64,000 bases of DNA from Yersinia mollaretii ATCC 43969 (GCF_013282725.1 NZ_CP054043.1:3100001-3164000); one strand, 5' to 3'; counted from the first letter of the stretch, positions 39,140 to 49,069 are shown. Notes: generated by a model from the letters alone, not told the origin. A program made the numbers and translations.

Positions 39140-40270
39140 ATGTCTAACCGGTTCTTCCGTCGCACAGCGTTGCAAGTCGCGTTACTGGCACTACCTGCTT
39201 TGGCTATCAACGCACAGGCTGCTGATATTCCACAAGTTAAAATCACGGTGAATGATAAGCAGTGCGAGCCAATGGCGCTGACGATTCCTGCCGGTAAAAC
39301 CCAGTTTATTGTCCATAATGTCAGCCAGAAAGGGTTGGAGTGGGAGATCCTCAAAGGGGTTATGGTGGTTGAGGAGCGCGAGAATATTGCTCCGGGCTTT
39401 ACCCAAAAGATGACCGCTAATCTGGAGCCGGGCGAATATGACATGACCTGCGGTTTGCTGAGCAACCCTAAAGGCAAATTGACTGTCACGGCGGCAGCGG
39501 GCGCAGAGGCCGCCGTGAAGCCGGACGCCATGGCATTAGTAGGGCCGATTGCGGAGTACAAAGTCTATGTCACACAAGAAGTGGCTCAGCTAGTCACGCA
39601 AACGAAAGCCTTTACCGATGCGGTAAAAAAAGGGGATCTGGCGCTGGCACGCAAGTTGTACGCGCCGACTCGCCAACATTACGAGCGTATCGAGCCGATT
39701 GCTGAACTGTTCTCCGATTTGGATGGCAGCATTGATGCCCGTGAAGATGATTTTGAGCAGAAAGCCGCCGATCCGAAATTTACCGGGTTTCATCGGTTAG
39801 AGAAGATCTTGTTTGGCGACAACACCACCAAAGGTGCCGACAAATTTGCTGATCAGCTCTATCTGGACACCTTAGAGCTGCAAAAACGCATTACTGGCCT
39901 GACATTTGCGCCGAACAAAGTGGTTGGCGGAGCGGCGGGCTTAATTGAGGAAGTTGCGGCCAGCAAAATCAGCGGTGAAGAAGATCGTTACAGCCGCACG
40001 GATTTGTGGGATTTCCAAGCCAATGTTGATGGCGCACAGAAAATTGTCAATCTACTGCGGCCACTGCTGGAAAAAGCGGATAAGCCACTACTGCAAAAAA
40101 TTGATGCCAACTTCAAAACGGTTGATGGCGTATTGGCGAAATACCGCACCAAAGAGGGCTATGAGTCCTACGAGAAGCTAACGGATGCTGATCGCAATGC
40201 AATGAAAGGGCCAATCACGGCGCTGGCGGAAGATCTGGCTCAGCTCCGTGGTGTATTAGGTCTGGATTGA
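39140..40270 (+). CDS. efeO: Iron uptake periplasmic protein EfeO
   Basis: EfeO is the periplasmic metal-binding component of EfeUOB. The 376-residue product has a signal peptide (about 1-27, ending INAQA), a cupredoxin-like domain (about 28-118, with [11 protein letters not shown]) and an imelysin/M75 domain (about 135-376). The HxxE metal motif is present ([11 protein letters not shown]). It starts 19 bases after efeU and is followed 10 bases later by efeB. Confidence 0.96.
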   Translation: MSNRFFRRTALQVALLALPALAINAQAADIPQVKITVNDKQCEPMALTIPAGKTQFIVHNVSQKGLEWEILKGVMVVEERENIAPGFTQKMTANLEPGEYDMTCGLLSNPKGKLTVTAAAGAEAAVKPDAMALVGPIAEYKVYVTQEVAQLVTQTKAFTDAVKKGDLALARKLYAPTRQHYERIEPIAELFSDLDGSIDAREDDFEQKAADPKFTGFHRLEKILFGDNTTKGADKFADQLYLDTLELQKRITGLTFAPNKVVGGAAGLIEEVAASKISGEEDRYSRTDLWDFQANVDGAQKIVNLLRPLLEKADKPLLQKIDANFKTVDGVLAKYRTKEGYESYEKLTDADRNAMKGPITALAEDLAQLRGVLGLD

Positions 40271-40280
40271 GGCGTTAACG

Positions 40281-41585
40281 ATGAGTCAGAAAACCGGCCC
40301 GAAACACGGGCCGTATCAGCAAGATAATGGGGCGGCCTTGCCGTCCCGTCGGCGTTTACTGCTGGGGATGGGGGTGATGAGTAGCGCACTGGCGCTTGGT
40401 GGAGCAAAAGTCGCCCGTGCGGTGGAGTGCCCAGCATCTGAGGCGCAACCCGCCCTAGATGAGCGCTGGCAGAAACAGCCCTTTTACGGTCAGCATCAAT
40501 CCGGCGTGTTAACGCCACAACAGGCGGCGATGATGCTGGTGGCGTTTGATGTGCTGGCAACTGATAAAGCCGCACTGACCCGCTTATTCAAGCTATTGAC
40601 CGAGCGTATTGCCTTTTTGACGACCGGCGGGCATGCGCCCTCAGTTAATGCCAAATTGCCCCCGCTGGACTCCGGAATTATGGGGCCAGAGATCTACCCA
40701 GATAACCTGACCATCACGGTTTCGGTCGGTGATTCGCTGTTTGATGAGCGCTTTGATTTGCAGGGGCAAAAACCACTGCGGCTTCAGCGAATGACTCGTT
40801 TCCCCAATGATTCGTTGGATGCGGGCTTGTGTCATGGCGATCTGATGCTGCAAATTTGCGCCAATACTAATGAAACCGTGATTCATGCACTGCGCGATAT
40901 CATCAAGCACTCACCAGATCTGCTCAGTGTGCGCTGGAAGCGGGAGGGGTTTATCTCGGCTCATTCTGCACGTAGCAAAGGCAAAGAGACGCCAATCAAT
41001 TTATTGGGGTTTAAAGATGGCACTGCGAATCCCAAAACCAGTGATAAGCCGCTGATCAATCAGGTGGTCTGGGTTCAGGAAAATGCGGGCGAACCCGCAT
41101 GGGCGGTCGGGGGGAGCTATCAGGCGGCGCGCATTATCCGCTTCAAAGTGGAGTTTTGGGATCGCACGCCATTGCAGGAGCAGCAAACCATTTTCGGCCG
41201 TGATAAGCACAGTGGTGCGCCTTTGGGCATGGTGCATGAGCATGATGAGCCGGACTACACCAAAGACCCTGATGGCAAAGTGATTCAGTTGGATGCGCAT
41301 ATTCGTCTGGCAAATCCACGCACCGCAGAAACCCAGAGTAACCTGATGCTGCGCCGTGGCTACAGCTACTCGCTAGGTGTCTCAAATTCGGGGCAGTTGG
41401 ATATGGGGTTGCTGTTTGTCTGCTATCAGTCTGATTTGGAAAAAGCCTTCCTGACCGTGCAAAAACGGCTGAACGGCGAGGCATTGGAAGAGTACATTAA
41501 GCCGATTGGTGGCGGGTATTTCTTCACCTTACCGGGGGTGGTGGATGCCAATCACTATCTGGCTCAAGGTCTGCTCGATGCGTAA
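40281..41585 (+). CDS. efeB: Deferrochelatase/DyP-type peroxidase EfeB
   Basis: EfeB is a periplasmic haem-containing DyP peroxidase that oxidises ferrous iron for EfeU or releases iron from haem. The 434-residue product begins with a twin-arginine signal ([20 protein letters not shown]), as expected for a Tat-exported haem protein. It shows the DyP motif GFKDGTANP (about residue 245) and a C-terminal domain ending [18 protein letters not shown]. Last gene of the operon; an ERIC element and a terminator follow. Confidence 0.96.
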   Translation: MSQKTGPKHGPYQQDNGAALPSRRRLLLGMGVMSSALALGGAKVARAVECPASEAQPALDERWQKQPFYGQHQSGVLTPQQAAMMLVAFDVLATDKAALTRLFKLLTERIAFLTTGGHAPSVNAKLPPLDSGIMGPEIYPDNLTITVSVGDSLFDERFDLQGQKPLRLQRMTRFPNDSLDAGLCHGDLMLQICANTNETVIHALRDIIKHSPDLLSVRWKREGFISAHSARSKGKETPINLLGFKDGTANPKTSDKPLINQVVWVQENAGEPAWAVGGSYQAARIIRFKVEFWDRTPLQEQQTIFGRDKHSGAPLGMVHEHDEPDYTKDPDGKVIQLDAHIRLANPRTAETQSNLMLRRGYSYSLGVSNSGQLDMGLLFVCYQSDLEKAFLTVQKRLNGEALEEYIKPIGGGYFFTLPGVVDANHYLAQGLLDA

Positions 41586-41597
41586 AGCTGTTCGCTG

Positions 41598-41725
<128 letters not shown>

Positions 41726-41735
41726 TACATAATAG

Positions 41736-41761
41736 AGCACCGCTTCCACGCGGTGCTTTTT
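41736..41761 (+). terminator. efeUOB terminator
   Basis: AGCACCGC (41736-41743) and GCGGTGCT (41750-41757) form an 8-bp stem followed by a run of T, just before the end of convergent wrbA. Confidence 0.88.
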
Positions 41762-41776
41762 CGTTACGGTATTTGT

Positions 41777-42376
41777 CTAGCTCTTCAACTTGGCGGTAAT
41801 CTTCGCCACATGCTCACCTTGGAAGCGGGCAATTGCCAGCTCTTCAGCACTGGGTTGACGGGAGCCATCACCGCCAGCAATCGTCGTTGTGCCATAAGGG
41901 GTGCCACCACGGGTCTGCGAAACATCAAACAGCTCTTTCGCGCCATAGCCGATAGGCACAATGATAAAACCGTGATGTGCCAGTGTGGTCCAAGTGGAGG
42001 TAATGGTGTGCTCTTGGCCGCCGCCCGTGCCAGTTGAGGAGAATACGCTGCCGACTTTGCCATACAGCGCACCTGATGCCCATAAGCCACCAGTTTGATC
42101 GAGGAAGGTCCGCATCTGCCCCGCCATATTACCGAAGCGGGTTGGCGTGCCAAAAATGATGCCATCGTAATCAGCCAGCTCTTGTGGGGTCGCCACTGGC
42201 GCTTGCTGGCCCGTTTTACCGCCTGCATTAGCGAACGCCTCGGCAGGCATGGTTTCCGGCACCCGTTTTATTGTCACTTCAACGCCGCTGACTTTTTTTG
42301 CGCCTTCGGCTATTGCGCCAGCCAGTGTCTCGATATGCCCATACATGGAGTAATAAAGTACTAAAATTTTCGCCAT
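41777..42376 (-). CDS. wrbA: NAD(P)H:quinone oxidoreductase WrbA
   Basis: WrbA is a flavodoxin-like FMN enzyme that reduces quinones with two electrons and protects against oxidative stress. The product from the ATG at 42376 is 199 residues, the family length, starting [19 protein letters not shown] (the FMN phosphate-binding loop). [21 protein letters not shown] and [12 protein letters not shown] are family motifs. It is convergent with efeB and stands alone. Confidence 0.95.
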   Translation of the reverse strand: MAKILVLYYSMYGHIETLAGAIAEGAKKVSGVEVTIKRVPETMPAEAFANAGGKTGQQAPVATPQELADYDGIIFGTPTRFGNMAGQMRTFLDQTGGLWASGALYGKVGSVFSSTGTGGGQEHTITSTWTTLAHHGFIIVPIGYGAKELFDVSQTRGGTPYGTTTIAGGDGSRQPSAEELAIARFQGEHVAKITAKLKS

Positions 42377-42540
42377 CTCGCGTTGCTCCAATCAAATTTA
42401 TTGAATAATGCTGATGATGTCATCATAGTCGCTGCTAATGATACTAATTAACCATACGCCATTATATGTCGGCTGCAACTTTGCCCGCACAGAAAGTGAA
42501 ACACCGACAAAAGTGTTGAGGCTAACATCTGCACTCACCG

Positions 42541-43719
42541 CTAATAACGTGTTTTAAAAATCCAATAGGAGAGTAGTAAGGCAAAGCCGGATAAAGAGAT
42601 ATAGATGCCCGCATAAATCAGACCATAGGGTAATACCGTGTCGATAATTAAGGGAGTCATACCACCCAATAGGCTGATTGAGATATTGCAGCCAACACCC
42701 ATGGTCGCGGTGTGCCCATCGGCCACTTTAGCGATTATAGATAAATGACCACAAAGTATCATGGCCGCATTCGTAGTGATAAATAACTGAGCTAATAGAA
42801 CCAGCTCAAAAACAGTGCTGGATAAAAGTAAATAGAGTGGTGCTGAAAATAGTATTAAACTATAGACCCCCCATGAAAATACTTTCTCTGCATTAGCATA
42901 CTTATCTGCGAGCCAGCCAGTTAACATCAATAAGCATAAAAAGAGTGAGGTGGAAAATACCGCATATAAACTTTTAAAACTGCCAATATGGAGTGACTCT
43001 CGTATTATCGACATTGACATATTTTGTGCATAAAAAACAGTGGTGGCAGGGGCCATAATTAAGCATATATGCATGATGTCAGCCCAGTTAATGCGGCGCG
43101 TATGAGTCCTTGTCGACTGGCGAGGTAATTTAACTCTGAAATAGAAACTCACGGCGATATTAACAATGCCGAGCAGTAAAGGAATACGCCAACCAACGGT
43201 CTGCATGGTTTCCGAGTCAAGAGTGTGTTCAAGTGCATAGACAATAATCAGTGATGCCAGCACCCCAATGAGGGAACTCCCCACAATCAAACTGCAAATC
43301 CTGGCACGCTCGTGAGTGGCAGGATCATCATAAAGATAAGTGGTCAACGAGGCTATTTCACCACCAAAGCTAAGTGATAAAGTCATTTGAAGCAGTAATA
43401 CCACCAGCGGCGCGTAATAACCTAATGTATCGATGGGTAACAGTGCCATACACAGGGTGGCGACCCCAGTGACAGAACTGGTGAGAATCAATGCCGATTT
43501 ACGGCCCACTCTGTCAGCGTAACGACCAATAATATAGCCACCCAGCGGTCTGGTGATAAATCTAAGCGCAAATATCCCCCAGACAATACTTTCAGAATTC
43601 TGATACCCCTGCCGCGCGAATTCGGCACTCAGATACATTGATATCGCAGCAAATACCGCAATATCATAATATTCCAACGTATTACCTGCGACCGCCCCTA
43701 ATCTGAATTTCCATTTCAT
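42541..43719 (-). CDS. MFS transporter, metabolite:H+ symporter type
   Basis: A 392-residue inner-membrane protein with about 12 predicted helices. The N-terminus (GAVAGNTLEYYDIAVFAAI) and the loop 2-3 motif (RPLGGYIIGRYADRVGRKSA) fit the metabolite:H+ symporter branch of the major facilitator family (ProP/KgtP/ShiA relatives), with SFGGE in helix 4. The substrate cannot be told. It is shorter than typical members (about 430-500) and AT-richer than wrbA beside it, which hints at transfer. Upstream by 16 bases is a 43-codon ORF with a good ribosome-binding site. Confidence 0.8.
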   Translation of the reverse strand: MKWKFRLGAVAGNTLEYYDIAVFAAISMYLSAEFARQGYQNSESIVWGIFALRFITRPLGGYIIGRYADRVGRKSALILTSSVTGVATLCMALLPIDTLGYYAPLVVLLLQMTLSLSFGGEIASLTTYLYDDPATHERARICSLIVGSSLIGVLASLIIVYALEHTLDSETMQTVGWRIPLLLGIVNIAVSFYFRVKLPRQSTRTHTRRINWADIMHICLIMAPATTVFYAQNMSMSIIRESLHIGSFKSLYAVFSTSLFLCLLMLTGWLADKYANAEKVFSWGVYSLILFSAPLYLLLSSTVFELVLLAQLFITTNAAMILCGHLSIIAKVADGHTATMGVGCNISISLLGGMTPLIIDTVLPYGLIYAGIYISLSGFALLLSYWIFKTRY

Positions 43720-43735
43720 TTTATTCCCTCATGCA

Positions 43736-43867
43736 TTACATCAATATCTTATTACTGATAATTCCATTTATTTTCATATTATCGACATCACTCCAGTCAA
43801 AGCAGTTGGCGAAAGCACTCCTCATTTTAGTGCAATTAATTTCAAATTGATTATTTGTAGCATCCAT
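43736..43867 (-). CDS. Possible 43-residue leader peptide before the MHS transporter
   Basis: An ATG at 43867 is preceded by CAGGAG with 5-base spacing, a strong ribosome-binding site. The frame runs 43 codons (begins MDATNNQFEI, contains two Cys and one Trp, ends ISNKILM) and stops 16 bases before the transporter ATG. It has no membrane segment or domain I recognise. It could be a small partner, a coupling/attenuation leader, or a remnant. Confidence 0.4.
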   Translation of the reverse strand: MDATNNQFEINCTKMRSAFANCFDWSDVDNMKINGIISNKILM

Positions 43868-44207
43868 AAATACTCCTGATTTAAGTGGTGACGGCGAGTG
43901 CGGTATGATTTATATAGCTCTAACATATCGTCATTTTAAATAAAAGATCTTTTTATAGTGACAGCATGTTAACTATTTATCTTTTAGACTGCTTAATAAC
44001 AGCTCGTTTTTTTTAGATAATTATCAAACTAAAGTTAGCAACAGGAATTAATTTATAAGGTCATCTATATATGACTAATAAAGACAATATTGATTGGTGT
44101 GGGTTTGATATTATTTCGGCCTATAGATAATAGGGGGAGTCGCTCCCTTTGGCTGGGAGAATATCATTCAAGGGCAACACTGGGCTGCCCTTGGTGTTTA
44201 CGCGTTA
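43868..44207. other. Non-coding gap between the MHS transporter unit and the XRE gene
   Basis: Very AT-rich at 43900-44080. At 44173-44196 the minus strand can form AAGGGCA/TGCCCTT, a weak hairpin downstream of the XRE gene. I see no gene, and the ORFs here lack coding features. Confidence 0.5.
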
Positions 44208-44690
44208 TCACAGATTACGTAACTTCTTTTGCAGCCGCTTTTGCTGCCAGCGCTCCACCCAATTGCCCAGAATAAAGGTATTGATAGCTCTTAACCCTAA
44301 TGGGATGCTTAATCCAAGCACCACCCACCATGCCCACATATAGCCCGGAGAGGTGAACCAGTTAATGGCAAAGAGAAAGGCGCAAAGGATCACCGCGCGC
44401 AGTAATTGGCGAAAGAAAGCCATCTCATTCTCAACGGCATCACGCGCATCGAGGACGCGTTGGTCCACGGCATCAGCAGGTGCATCTTGCTGTTGGTTAG
44501 CTCCGGGCGCGTAGAGTTCGCTGACCTTGAGATCCAAAACGGCAGCAATTGCACTTAAGGTTTCAAGACTGGCTTGCTCACCATTCTCTATCCGTTGGAT
44601 AGTGCGCACATTGAGGCTGCAAAGTTCGGCTAATTGCTCCTGTGACCAGGCTCGGGCCTGCCGTAATTCACGAATACGATAAAGATTCAT
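44208..44690 (-). CDS. XRE-type HTH regulator with 2TM domain
   Basis: A 160-residue protein with an N-terminal Cro/XRE helix-turn-helix (RQARAWSQEQLAELCSLNVRTIQ, split around residues 9-31; then RIENGEQASLETLSAIAAVL). A linker follows, and then two hydrophobic segments (about 100-115 and 120-140) of the '2TM' type, then a basic tail (RWQQKRLQKKLRNL). Such proteins are membrane-tethered or regulate nearby genes. The target is unknown; the nanM gene is divergent from it by 322 bases. Confidence 0.85.
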   Translation of the reverse strand: MNLYRIRELRQARAWSQEQLAELCSLNVRTIQRIENGEQASLETLSAIAAVLDLKVSELYAPGANQQQDAPADAVDQRVLDARDAVENEMAFFRQLLRAVILCAFLFAINWFTSPGYMWAWWVVLGLSIPLGLRAINTFILGNWVERWQQKRLQKKLRNL

Positions 44691-45012
44691 ATTAAGCTCC
44701 CCACGGGGTTTGTTGGTCTATCGGCCAACTTACGCGCATGTGTTTGACATCACCACGACATTCTCCCGACATCTTCCCGACAGCAAGACGACAGCGGTAT
44801 CACGGCCGATATTGCCCATTATCTCAGCCCAATATTTGCCCGTTACTGGACTATTTATCACAGTGACTTGCTATCCATATTGACAGAACCCGACGCGATT
44901 AATATCTTTATTGATAGTTAAGCTCCACTTTTAAAAATATAATGGAGTTTTATTTTCAACCACCACCCAACACACACTCGCCTGAATTATTGATCAATGG
45001 GGAACACTGCTG
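44691..45012. other. Divergent region between the XRE gene and nanM
   Basis: No gene is seen. It must carry promoters in both directions. I found no NanR-like GGTATA tandem repeat, so regulation of nanM by NanR is not supported by the sequence. Confidence 0.5.
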
Positions 45013-46191
45013 ATGACTCAGATATACCGCCAATATAAGAAAAAATGGACTGCAAGAGTAGCACTGTTTAGCGCGCTCACTTTATGGGTGACCTTCTCCT
45101 TGCCACAAGCCAATGCTCAAGGTTATCCCGATGTGCCGGTTCCCTTTAAAAATGGGACTGGCGCGCGGGTGAATCATCATCTGTATATTGGTCTGGGCAG
45201 TGCTGGACAATCTTGGTTTCAGCTTGATACGGATAATATCCGCAGCGGCTGGCAGAAAATAGCCGATTTCCCCGGACAAACGCGAGAGCAAGCTGTCACA
45301 GTGGCGCTGGAGGGGAAACTGTATGTATTTGGTGGCGTTGGTAAAAGTAGCGCCACTGATACTCAGGTGCGCGCGCTGAATGATGTCTACCGATTTGACC
45401 CGCAAACCAATCAATGGCAGCAGTTAGCCACGCGCGCCCCACGCGGTTTGGTCGGCACGGCGGCCACGACACTGAATGGCACTCAGGCGCTGCTGTTTGG
45501 CGGGGTAAACAAAGCTATTTTTGATGGCTATTTCGCGGATCTGGTGGCGGCGGGAAATAATGAAGCACAGAAGAGCTCAGTGATTAATGCCTATTTTAAT
45601 CAGGCCCCAGCGGATTATTTCTATAACCGTGATGTGCTTATTTATGAGCCGACCCAAAATCAGTGGAAAAGTGGCGGTCAGGTGCCGTTTTTAGGCACCG
45701 CAGGATCAGCGATTACTGGTGTGAATAATCGCCTGATATTAATTAACGGTGAGATTAAGCCCGGCTTACGGACCGCCGCTGTATGGCAGGGGGAGAAGCA
45801 GGGCGCAGAACTGAAGTGGCAGCGGTTACCCGATTTGATCGGAGCTGAAAAGGGCAGCACACAAGAGGGATTGGCCGGGGCATTTTCCGGTGTCAGTCAT
45901 CATGCCGTGTTGGTCGCGGGTGGGGCCAACTTCCCCGGCGCTTGGAAACAGTTCAATGCGGGTCAACTCTATGCGCACAAGGGGCTGAAAAAACAGTGGC
46001 AACAAGGCGTTTATGCGCTGGTCGATAATCAATGGCGGCTGGCAGGTCAATTGCCTCAACCACTGGGTTATGGTGTATCTATTCAGGACAATAATAAGGT
46101 GATTCTGGTGGGGGGGGAAACCACTGACGGTGTCGCGACATCCGCCGTGACTCAGATCTCTTGGCAGGGTAATCAATTGCATATCGAGTAG
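45013..46191 (+). CDS. nanM: N-acetylneuraminate epimerase NanM
   Basis: NanM is a periplasmic Kelch-repeat protein that converts alpha-sialic acid to the beta anomer, speeding sialic acid use. The 392-residue product has an N-terminal signal region (about 15-36, ending QANAQ), the conserved start of the mature protein ([20 protein letters not shown]) and repeated Kelch blades ([33 protein letters not shown]). It is a single gene here; no other nan genes lie next to it. Confidence 0.95.
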   Translation: MTQIYRQYKKKWTARVALFSALTLWVTFSLPQANAQGYPDVPVPFKNGTGARVNHHLYIGLGSAGQSWFQLDTDNIRSGWQKIADFPGQTREQAVTVALEGKLYVFGGVGKSSATDTQVRALNDVYRFDPQTNQWQQLATRAPRGLVGTAATTLNGTQALLFGGVNKAIFDGYFADLVAAGNNEAQKSSVINAYFNQAPADYFYNRDVLIYEPTQNQWKSGGQVPFLGTAGSAITGVNNRLILINGEIKPGLRTAAVWQGEKQGAELKWQRLPDLIGAEKGSTQEGLAGAFSGVSHHAVLVAGGANFPGAWKQFNAGQLYAHKGLKKQWQQGVYALVDNQWRLAGQLPQPLGYGVSIQDNNKVILVGGETTDGVATSAVTQISWQGNQLHIE

Positions 46192-46202
46192 GGCAGGTGA
46201 GA

Positions 46203-46227
46203 CGGCGTCAGAGCAACTCTGACGCCG
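46203..46227. terminator. Bidirectional hairpin between nanM and cycA
   Basis: CGGCGTCAGAG (46203-46213) and CTCTGACGCCG (46217-46227) form a perfect 11-bp stem with a 3-base loop, between convergent genes. Confidence 0.75.
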
Positions 46228-46233
46228 AATAAC

Positions 46234-47664
46234 TTAGCGGTTATTGCTGTCGAATAGCTGGGTTTTGCGCTTTTTCAGGATGAGATAGCCGATGGTCAAA
46301 ATGACAAACCACAGTGGCGTCACCATCAGCGCCTGACGTGTATCACTCTCCAAGGTTAACAGCACCAATACGAAGGCGAAGAACGCCATGCAGACCCAAG
46401 ACATAAAAATACCAGCAGGCATTTTGTAGATCGATTTTTTATGCAGCGCTGGGCGTCTTTTGCGATAGACCAGATAGGAGCAAAGGATGATGGTCCAGAC
46501 GAACATAAACAGAATCGCCGACACCGTGGTGACCAGAGTGAAAACGGTCATCACATTCGGGATCAAGTAAATCAGCACCACACCGCCCAGCAAGCAGATA
46601 CAAGAGAATGTCAGGCCGGAAGCGGGCACGGAACGGCGCGACAACTTACCAAATTGCTTGGGTGCATCGCCCTCTTTTGCTAGCCCGAACAACATACGGC
46701 TGGTGGAGAACACGCCACTGTTAGCTGAAGATGCCGCCGAGGTTAAGACCACAAAGTTGATCACACTCGCGGCAGCAGGTAATCCGACTAAGACGAATAG
46801 CTCAACAAACGGGCTTTTATCCGCCACGACGGAGCTCCACGGGGTGACCGACATAATCATAATCAATGAGAAGACATAGAACATAATAATGCGGATAGGG
46901 ATGGAGTTGATTGCACGGGGCAATACGACTTCAGGATCCTTGGTTTCAGCGGCGGTGGTCCCGACTAATTCGATGCCCACAAAGGCAAAAACCGCAATCT
47001 GGAAACCGGCAAAGAAGCCACTGATGCCTTTCGGGAACATCCCGCCATCATTCCATAAATGGGCAAATGATGCCGTGGTGCCTGAAGGGGACTGATAGCT
47101 CATTAACACCATCGTCAGACCGGCAAAGATCAGTGCGACGATGGCCACGATCTTAATCATCGCGAACCAGAACTCCATCTCACCGAACATTTTTACCGTC
47201 GCTAAATTCAGTGATAGCAATAGTAAAACCACTAACAATGAAGCGACCCATTGGGAGAAGCCGGGGAACCAGAATTGTGCATAAGCGGTAATGGCGACCA
47301 CATCGGCGATACCGGTGATGACCCAACAGAACCAGTAGGTCCAGCCGGTGAAAAAACCGGCCCAAGGGCCAAGTAGGTCAGCGGCAAAATCGCTGAATGA
47401 CTTATATTTCAGATTCGATAGCAGCAGTTCACCCATTGCTCGCATCACGAAAAACAGCATAAAACCGATAATCATATAAACGAAAATGATCGACGGCCCG
47501 GCAAGGCTGATGGTTTTACCCGACCCCATAAACAACCCAGTGCCTATGGCGCCGCCAATAGCGATCAGTTGAATATGGCGGTTGGAGAGATTCCTTTGCA
47601 GGTGCTCTTCAGGTTCCGGCAAAGGCTCTGCCACTATCTTGGATTGGTCTACCATCTTTCCCAT
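46234..47664 (-). CDS. cycA: Serine/alanine/glycine permease CycA
   Basis: CycA is a proton symporter for D-serine, D-alanine, glycine and cycloserine in the inner membrane. The 476-residue product has 12 predicted helices and the amino-acid permease motif HIQLIAIGGAIGTGLFMGSG. Its sequence follows E. coli CycA nearly throughout (YKSFSDFAADLLGPWAGFF, FVGIELVGTTAAETKDPE). Two starts are possible: 47664 (AGGA at ideal spacing) or 47655, which aligns with the E. coli N-terminus (MVDQ). Convergent with nanM. Confidence 0.95.
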   Translation of the reverse strand: MGKMVDQSKIVAEPLPEPEEHLQRNLSNRHIQLIAIGGAIGTGLFMGSGKTISLAGPSIIFVYMIIGFMLFFVMRAMGELLLSNLKYKSFSDFAADLLGPWAGFFTGWTYWFCWVITGIADVVAITAYAQFWFPGFSQWVASLLVVLLLLSLNLATVKMFGEMEFWFAMIKIVAIVALIFAGLTMVLMSYQSPSGTTASFAHLWNDGGMFPKGISGFFAGFQIAVFAFVGIELVGTTAAETKDPEVVLPRAINSIPIRIIMFYVFSLIMIMSVTPWSSVVADKSPFVELFVLVGLPAAASVINFVVLTSAASSANSGVFSTSRMLFGLAKEGDAPKQFGKLSRRSVPASGLTFSCICLLGGVVLIYLIPNVMTVFTLVTTVSAILFMFVWTIILCSYLVYRKRRPALHKKSIYKMPAGIFMSWVCMAFFAFVLVLLTLESDTRQALMVTPLWFVILTIGYLILKKRKTQLFDSNNR

Positions 47665-47970
47665 TCCCTCTTCCTGTGTTTGTGAAGTTGTTGAGCTCTA
47701 TGTTGGCTCTTTGATCTAACCTGTCTGTCTGTCTGTCTGTTTTTTCTATGTTTACAGCATTATTTGCGAATTATTTAATAATATCGCAACAATAATTACA
47801 CAATACGCCTCGTTTTCCAGCGTTTATATTTCATACACTGAATTTTGTTAAGTTCATCACAGCGCGTGGAATTACAACATGATCTTACATAACTAACAAT
47901 AATCGTCAGTAACAGATGAATAATTAATTCATGTGGCGGGAAATAACCCCGAGAAAAGAGAAAAATCTGA
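47665..47970. other. cycA upstream region
   Basis: No gene is seen. It contains the CTGT repeat at 47721-47740, probably the cycA promoter, and AT-rich DNA up to the tRNA-Lys promoter. Confidence 0.5.
47721..47740. repeat. Five tandem CTGT units upstream of cycA
   Basis: CTGT is repeated exactly five times, followed by a T6 run. It starts 57 bases upstream of the cycA start. Tetranucleotide runs are prone to slippage. Confidence 0.95.
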
Positions 47971-47978
47971 TGAAGTGT

Positions 47979-48010
47979 TTGACAGCCAAGACTAACAGGA
48001 GAATAATTAT
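47979..48010 (+). promoter_or_regulatory. Probable tRNA-Lys promoter
   Basis: TTGACA at 47979-47984 is followed after 17 bases by AATAAT (48002-48007), or after 19 by TAATTAT, directly before the tRNA gene. Confidence 0.5.
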
Positions 48011-48017
48011 CGCCGTT

Positions 48018-48093
<76 letters not shown>

Positions 48094-48107
48094 ACAGAAT
48101 CAACTGC

Positions 48108-48287
48108 TTAGACCACATTAAATATATCTTGATTATATTCGCGTGCCATATTCGTGCCATTAAGATTTAATATCCCGTCTATTTGTTTCGCATGTTGAGT
48201 TAAATGAATTGGTGAAAGGTGTGCATACCTTCTCACCATTTCAATACTTTCCCATCCACCCATTTCTTGTGATACAGAAATAAGTAC
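48108..48287 (-). pseudogene. C-terminal stump of a phage-type integrase
   Basis: The minus strand encodes about 59 codons before a TAA, including [20 protein letters not shown] and QHAKQIDG, the typical C-terminal region with the tyrosine nucleophile (RRYAHL) of a tyrosine recombinase. An in-frame stop lies directly upstream at 48288-48290, and no catalytic N-terminal part is present. Its position 15 bases after tRNA-Lys is where prophages and islands integrate. Confidence 0.8.
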
Positions 48288-48479
48288 TCAGAATTAAATT
48301 AACCCTTTTGTCGATTAATTTCTTAAATCAGGAGTTATCTATTTTAGCTTATTTTATAACCAAATATGATGTTTTCTGAGGGCGTTGATAAAATTGCTGA
48401 GAGCAAAGCAGATTTAAAGAAATAGCAGTAGAGCGGCGATTAATGATGGCTGCGGCTATCAATTCAAAATAGGTAACAT
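48288..48479. other. Degenerate DNA beyond the integrase stump
   Basis: No gene is seen in this AT-rich stretch. It is probably eroded remnant of the element that used tRNA-Lys. Confidence 0.4.
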
Positions 48480-48581
48480 TCAATAATCATCCTCAATGTC
48501 CTTAGCCGCTGAGCGGAGAACCCACCAGGCAATCAGAGCAATAATCGCCAGTATTGCTAGGACAATCAGTAATGTTTTCAA
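48480..48581 (-). CDS. Putative 33-residue membrane protein
   Basis: A short frame starting TTG at 48581, with AAAGG about ten bases upstream. Residues 3-22 form one strongly hydrophobic helix (TLLIVLAILAIIALIAWWVL), followed by a charged tail (RSAAKDIEDDY). This has the layout of small single-pass membrane proteins or small toxins. I do not recognise a family. The unusual start codon lowers confidence. Confidence 0.4.
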   Translation of the reverse strand: MKTLLIVLAILAIIALIAWWVLRSAAKDIEDDY

Positions 48582-48662
48582 TCTCAGATACCTTTCTTAT
48601 ACGTATGGGCAATTCTCACCTTAATACAGGTAGTAATCAAATCGTATCGGACGATCATTTAG

Positions 48663-48695
48663 ATAGCATTGATCGTTTAAAGCGATTAATGCTAT
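48663..48695. repeat. 13-bp stem-loop between two tiny membrane ORFs
   Basis: ATAGCATTGATCG (48663-48675) pairs with CGATTAATGCTAT (48683-48695), with one G-U pair and a 7-base loop. No U-tract follows on either strand. Confidence 0.55.
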
Positions 48696-48753
48696 GCATG
48701 GCTGAGATTGAGGTTGGAAGATGACAAGTCGATGCTTTTTTCACCTTAATTCT

Positions 48754-48837
48754 TTATTGAAAAACGAAATGAATGAGTCCGGCAACCAGCAGCAGAAACA
48801 AAGTATATTGTAAGTAGTACGCCGACATTGTTCTCAT
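48754..48837 (-). CDS. Putative 27-residue membrane protein
   Basis: A short frame starting ATG at 48837 with a very strong ribosome-binding site (AAGGGGGT, 4-5 bases away). The product starts MRTMSAYYLQYTLF and continues as a single hydrophobic helix ending LIHFVFQ. The strong translation signal argues that it is real. No family is recognised. Confidence 0.5.
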   Translation of the reverse strand: MRTMSAYYLQYTLFLLLVAGLIHFVFQ

Positions 48838-49069
48838 GTTTACCCCCTTGATGTGATTACACTTAACCAAGCAAGATTTACGCCATATCTAATTAGTTGA
48901 TAAATAATTATTTTTAATTTTCGCCAAAGAACATAACGCCCTTAATTGGGGCGTGAGCACCATTTAGGCGCGTATTAGTGGGATGGACTGGAGGGGATAT
49001 CGGGGGAGTTAACCTCCCCAAGTGTAGATTTAGAATGCAAAAAATAATGAGTGAAGCTGAAACGGACTT

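Noticed and set aside
44691..45012. NanR operator before nanM
   Set aside because: No tandem GGTATA motif was found.
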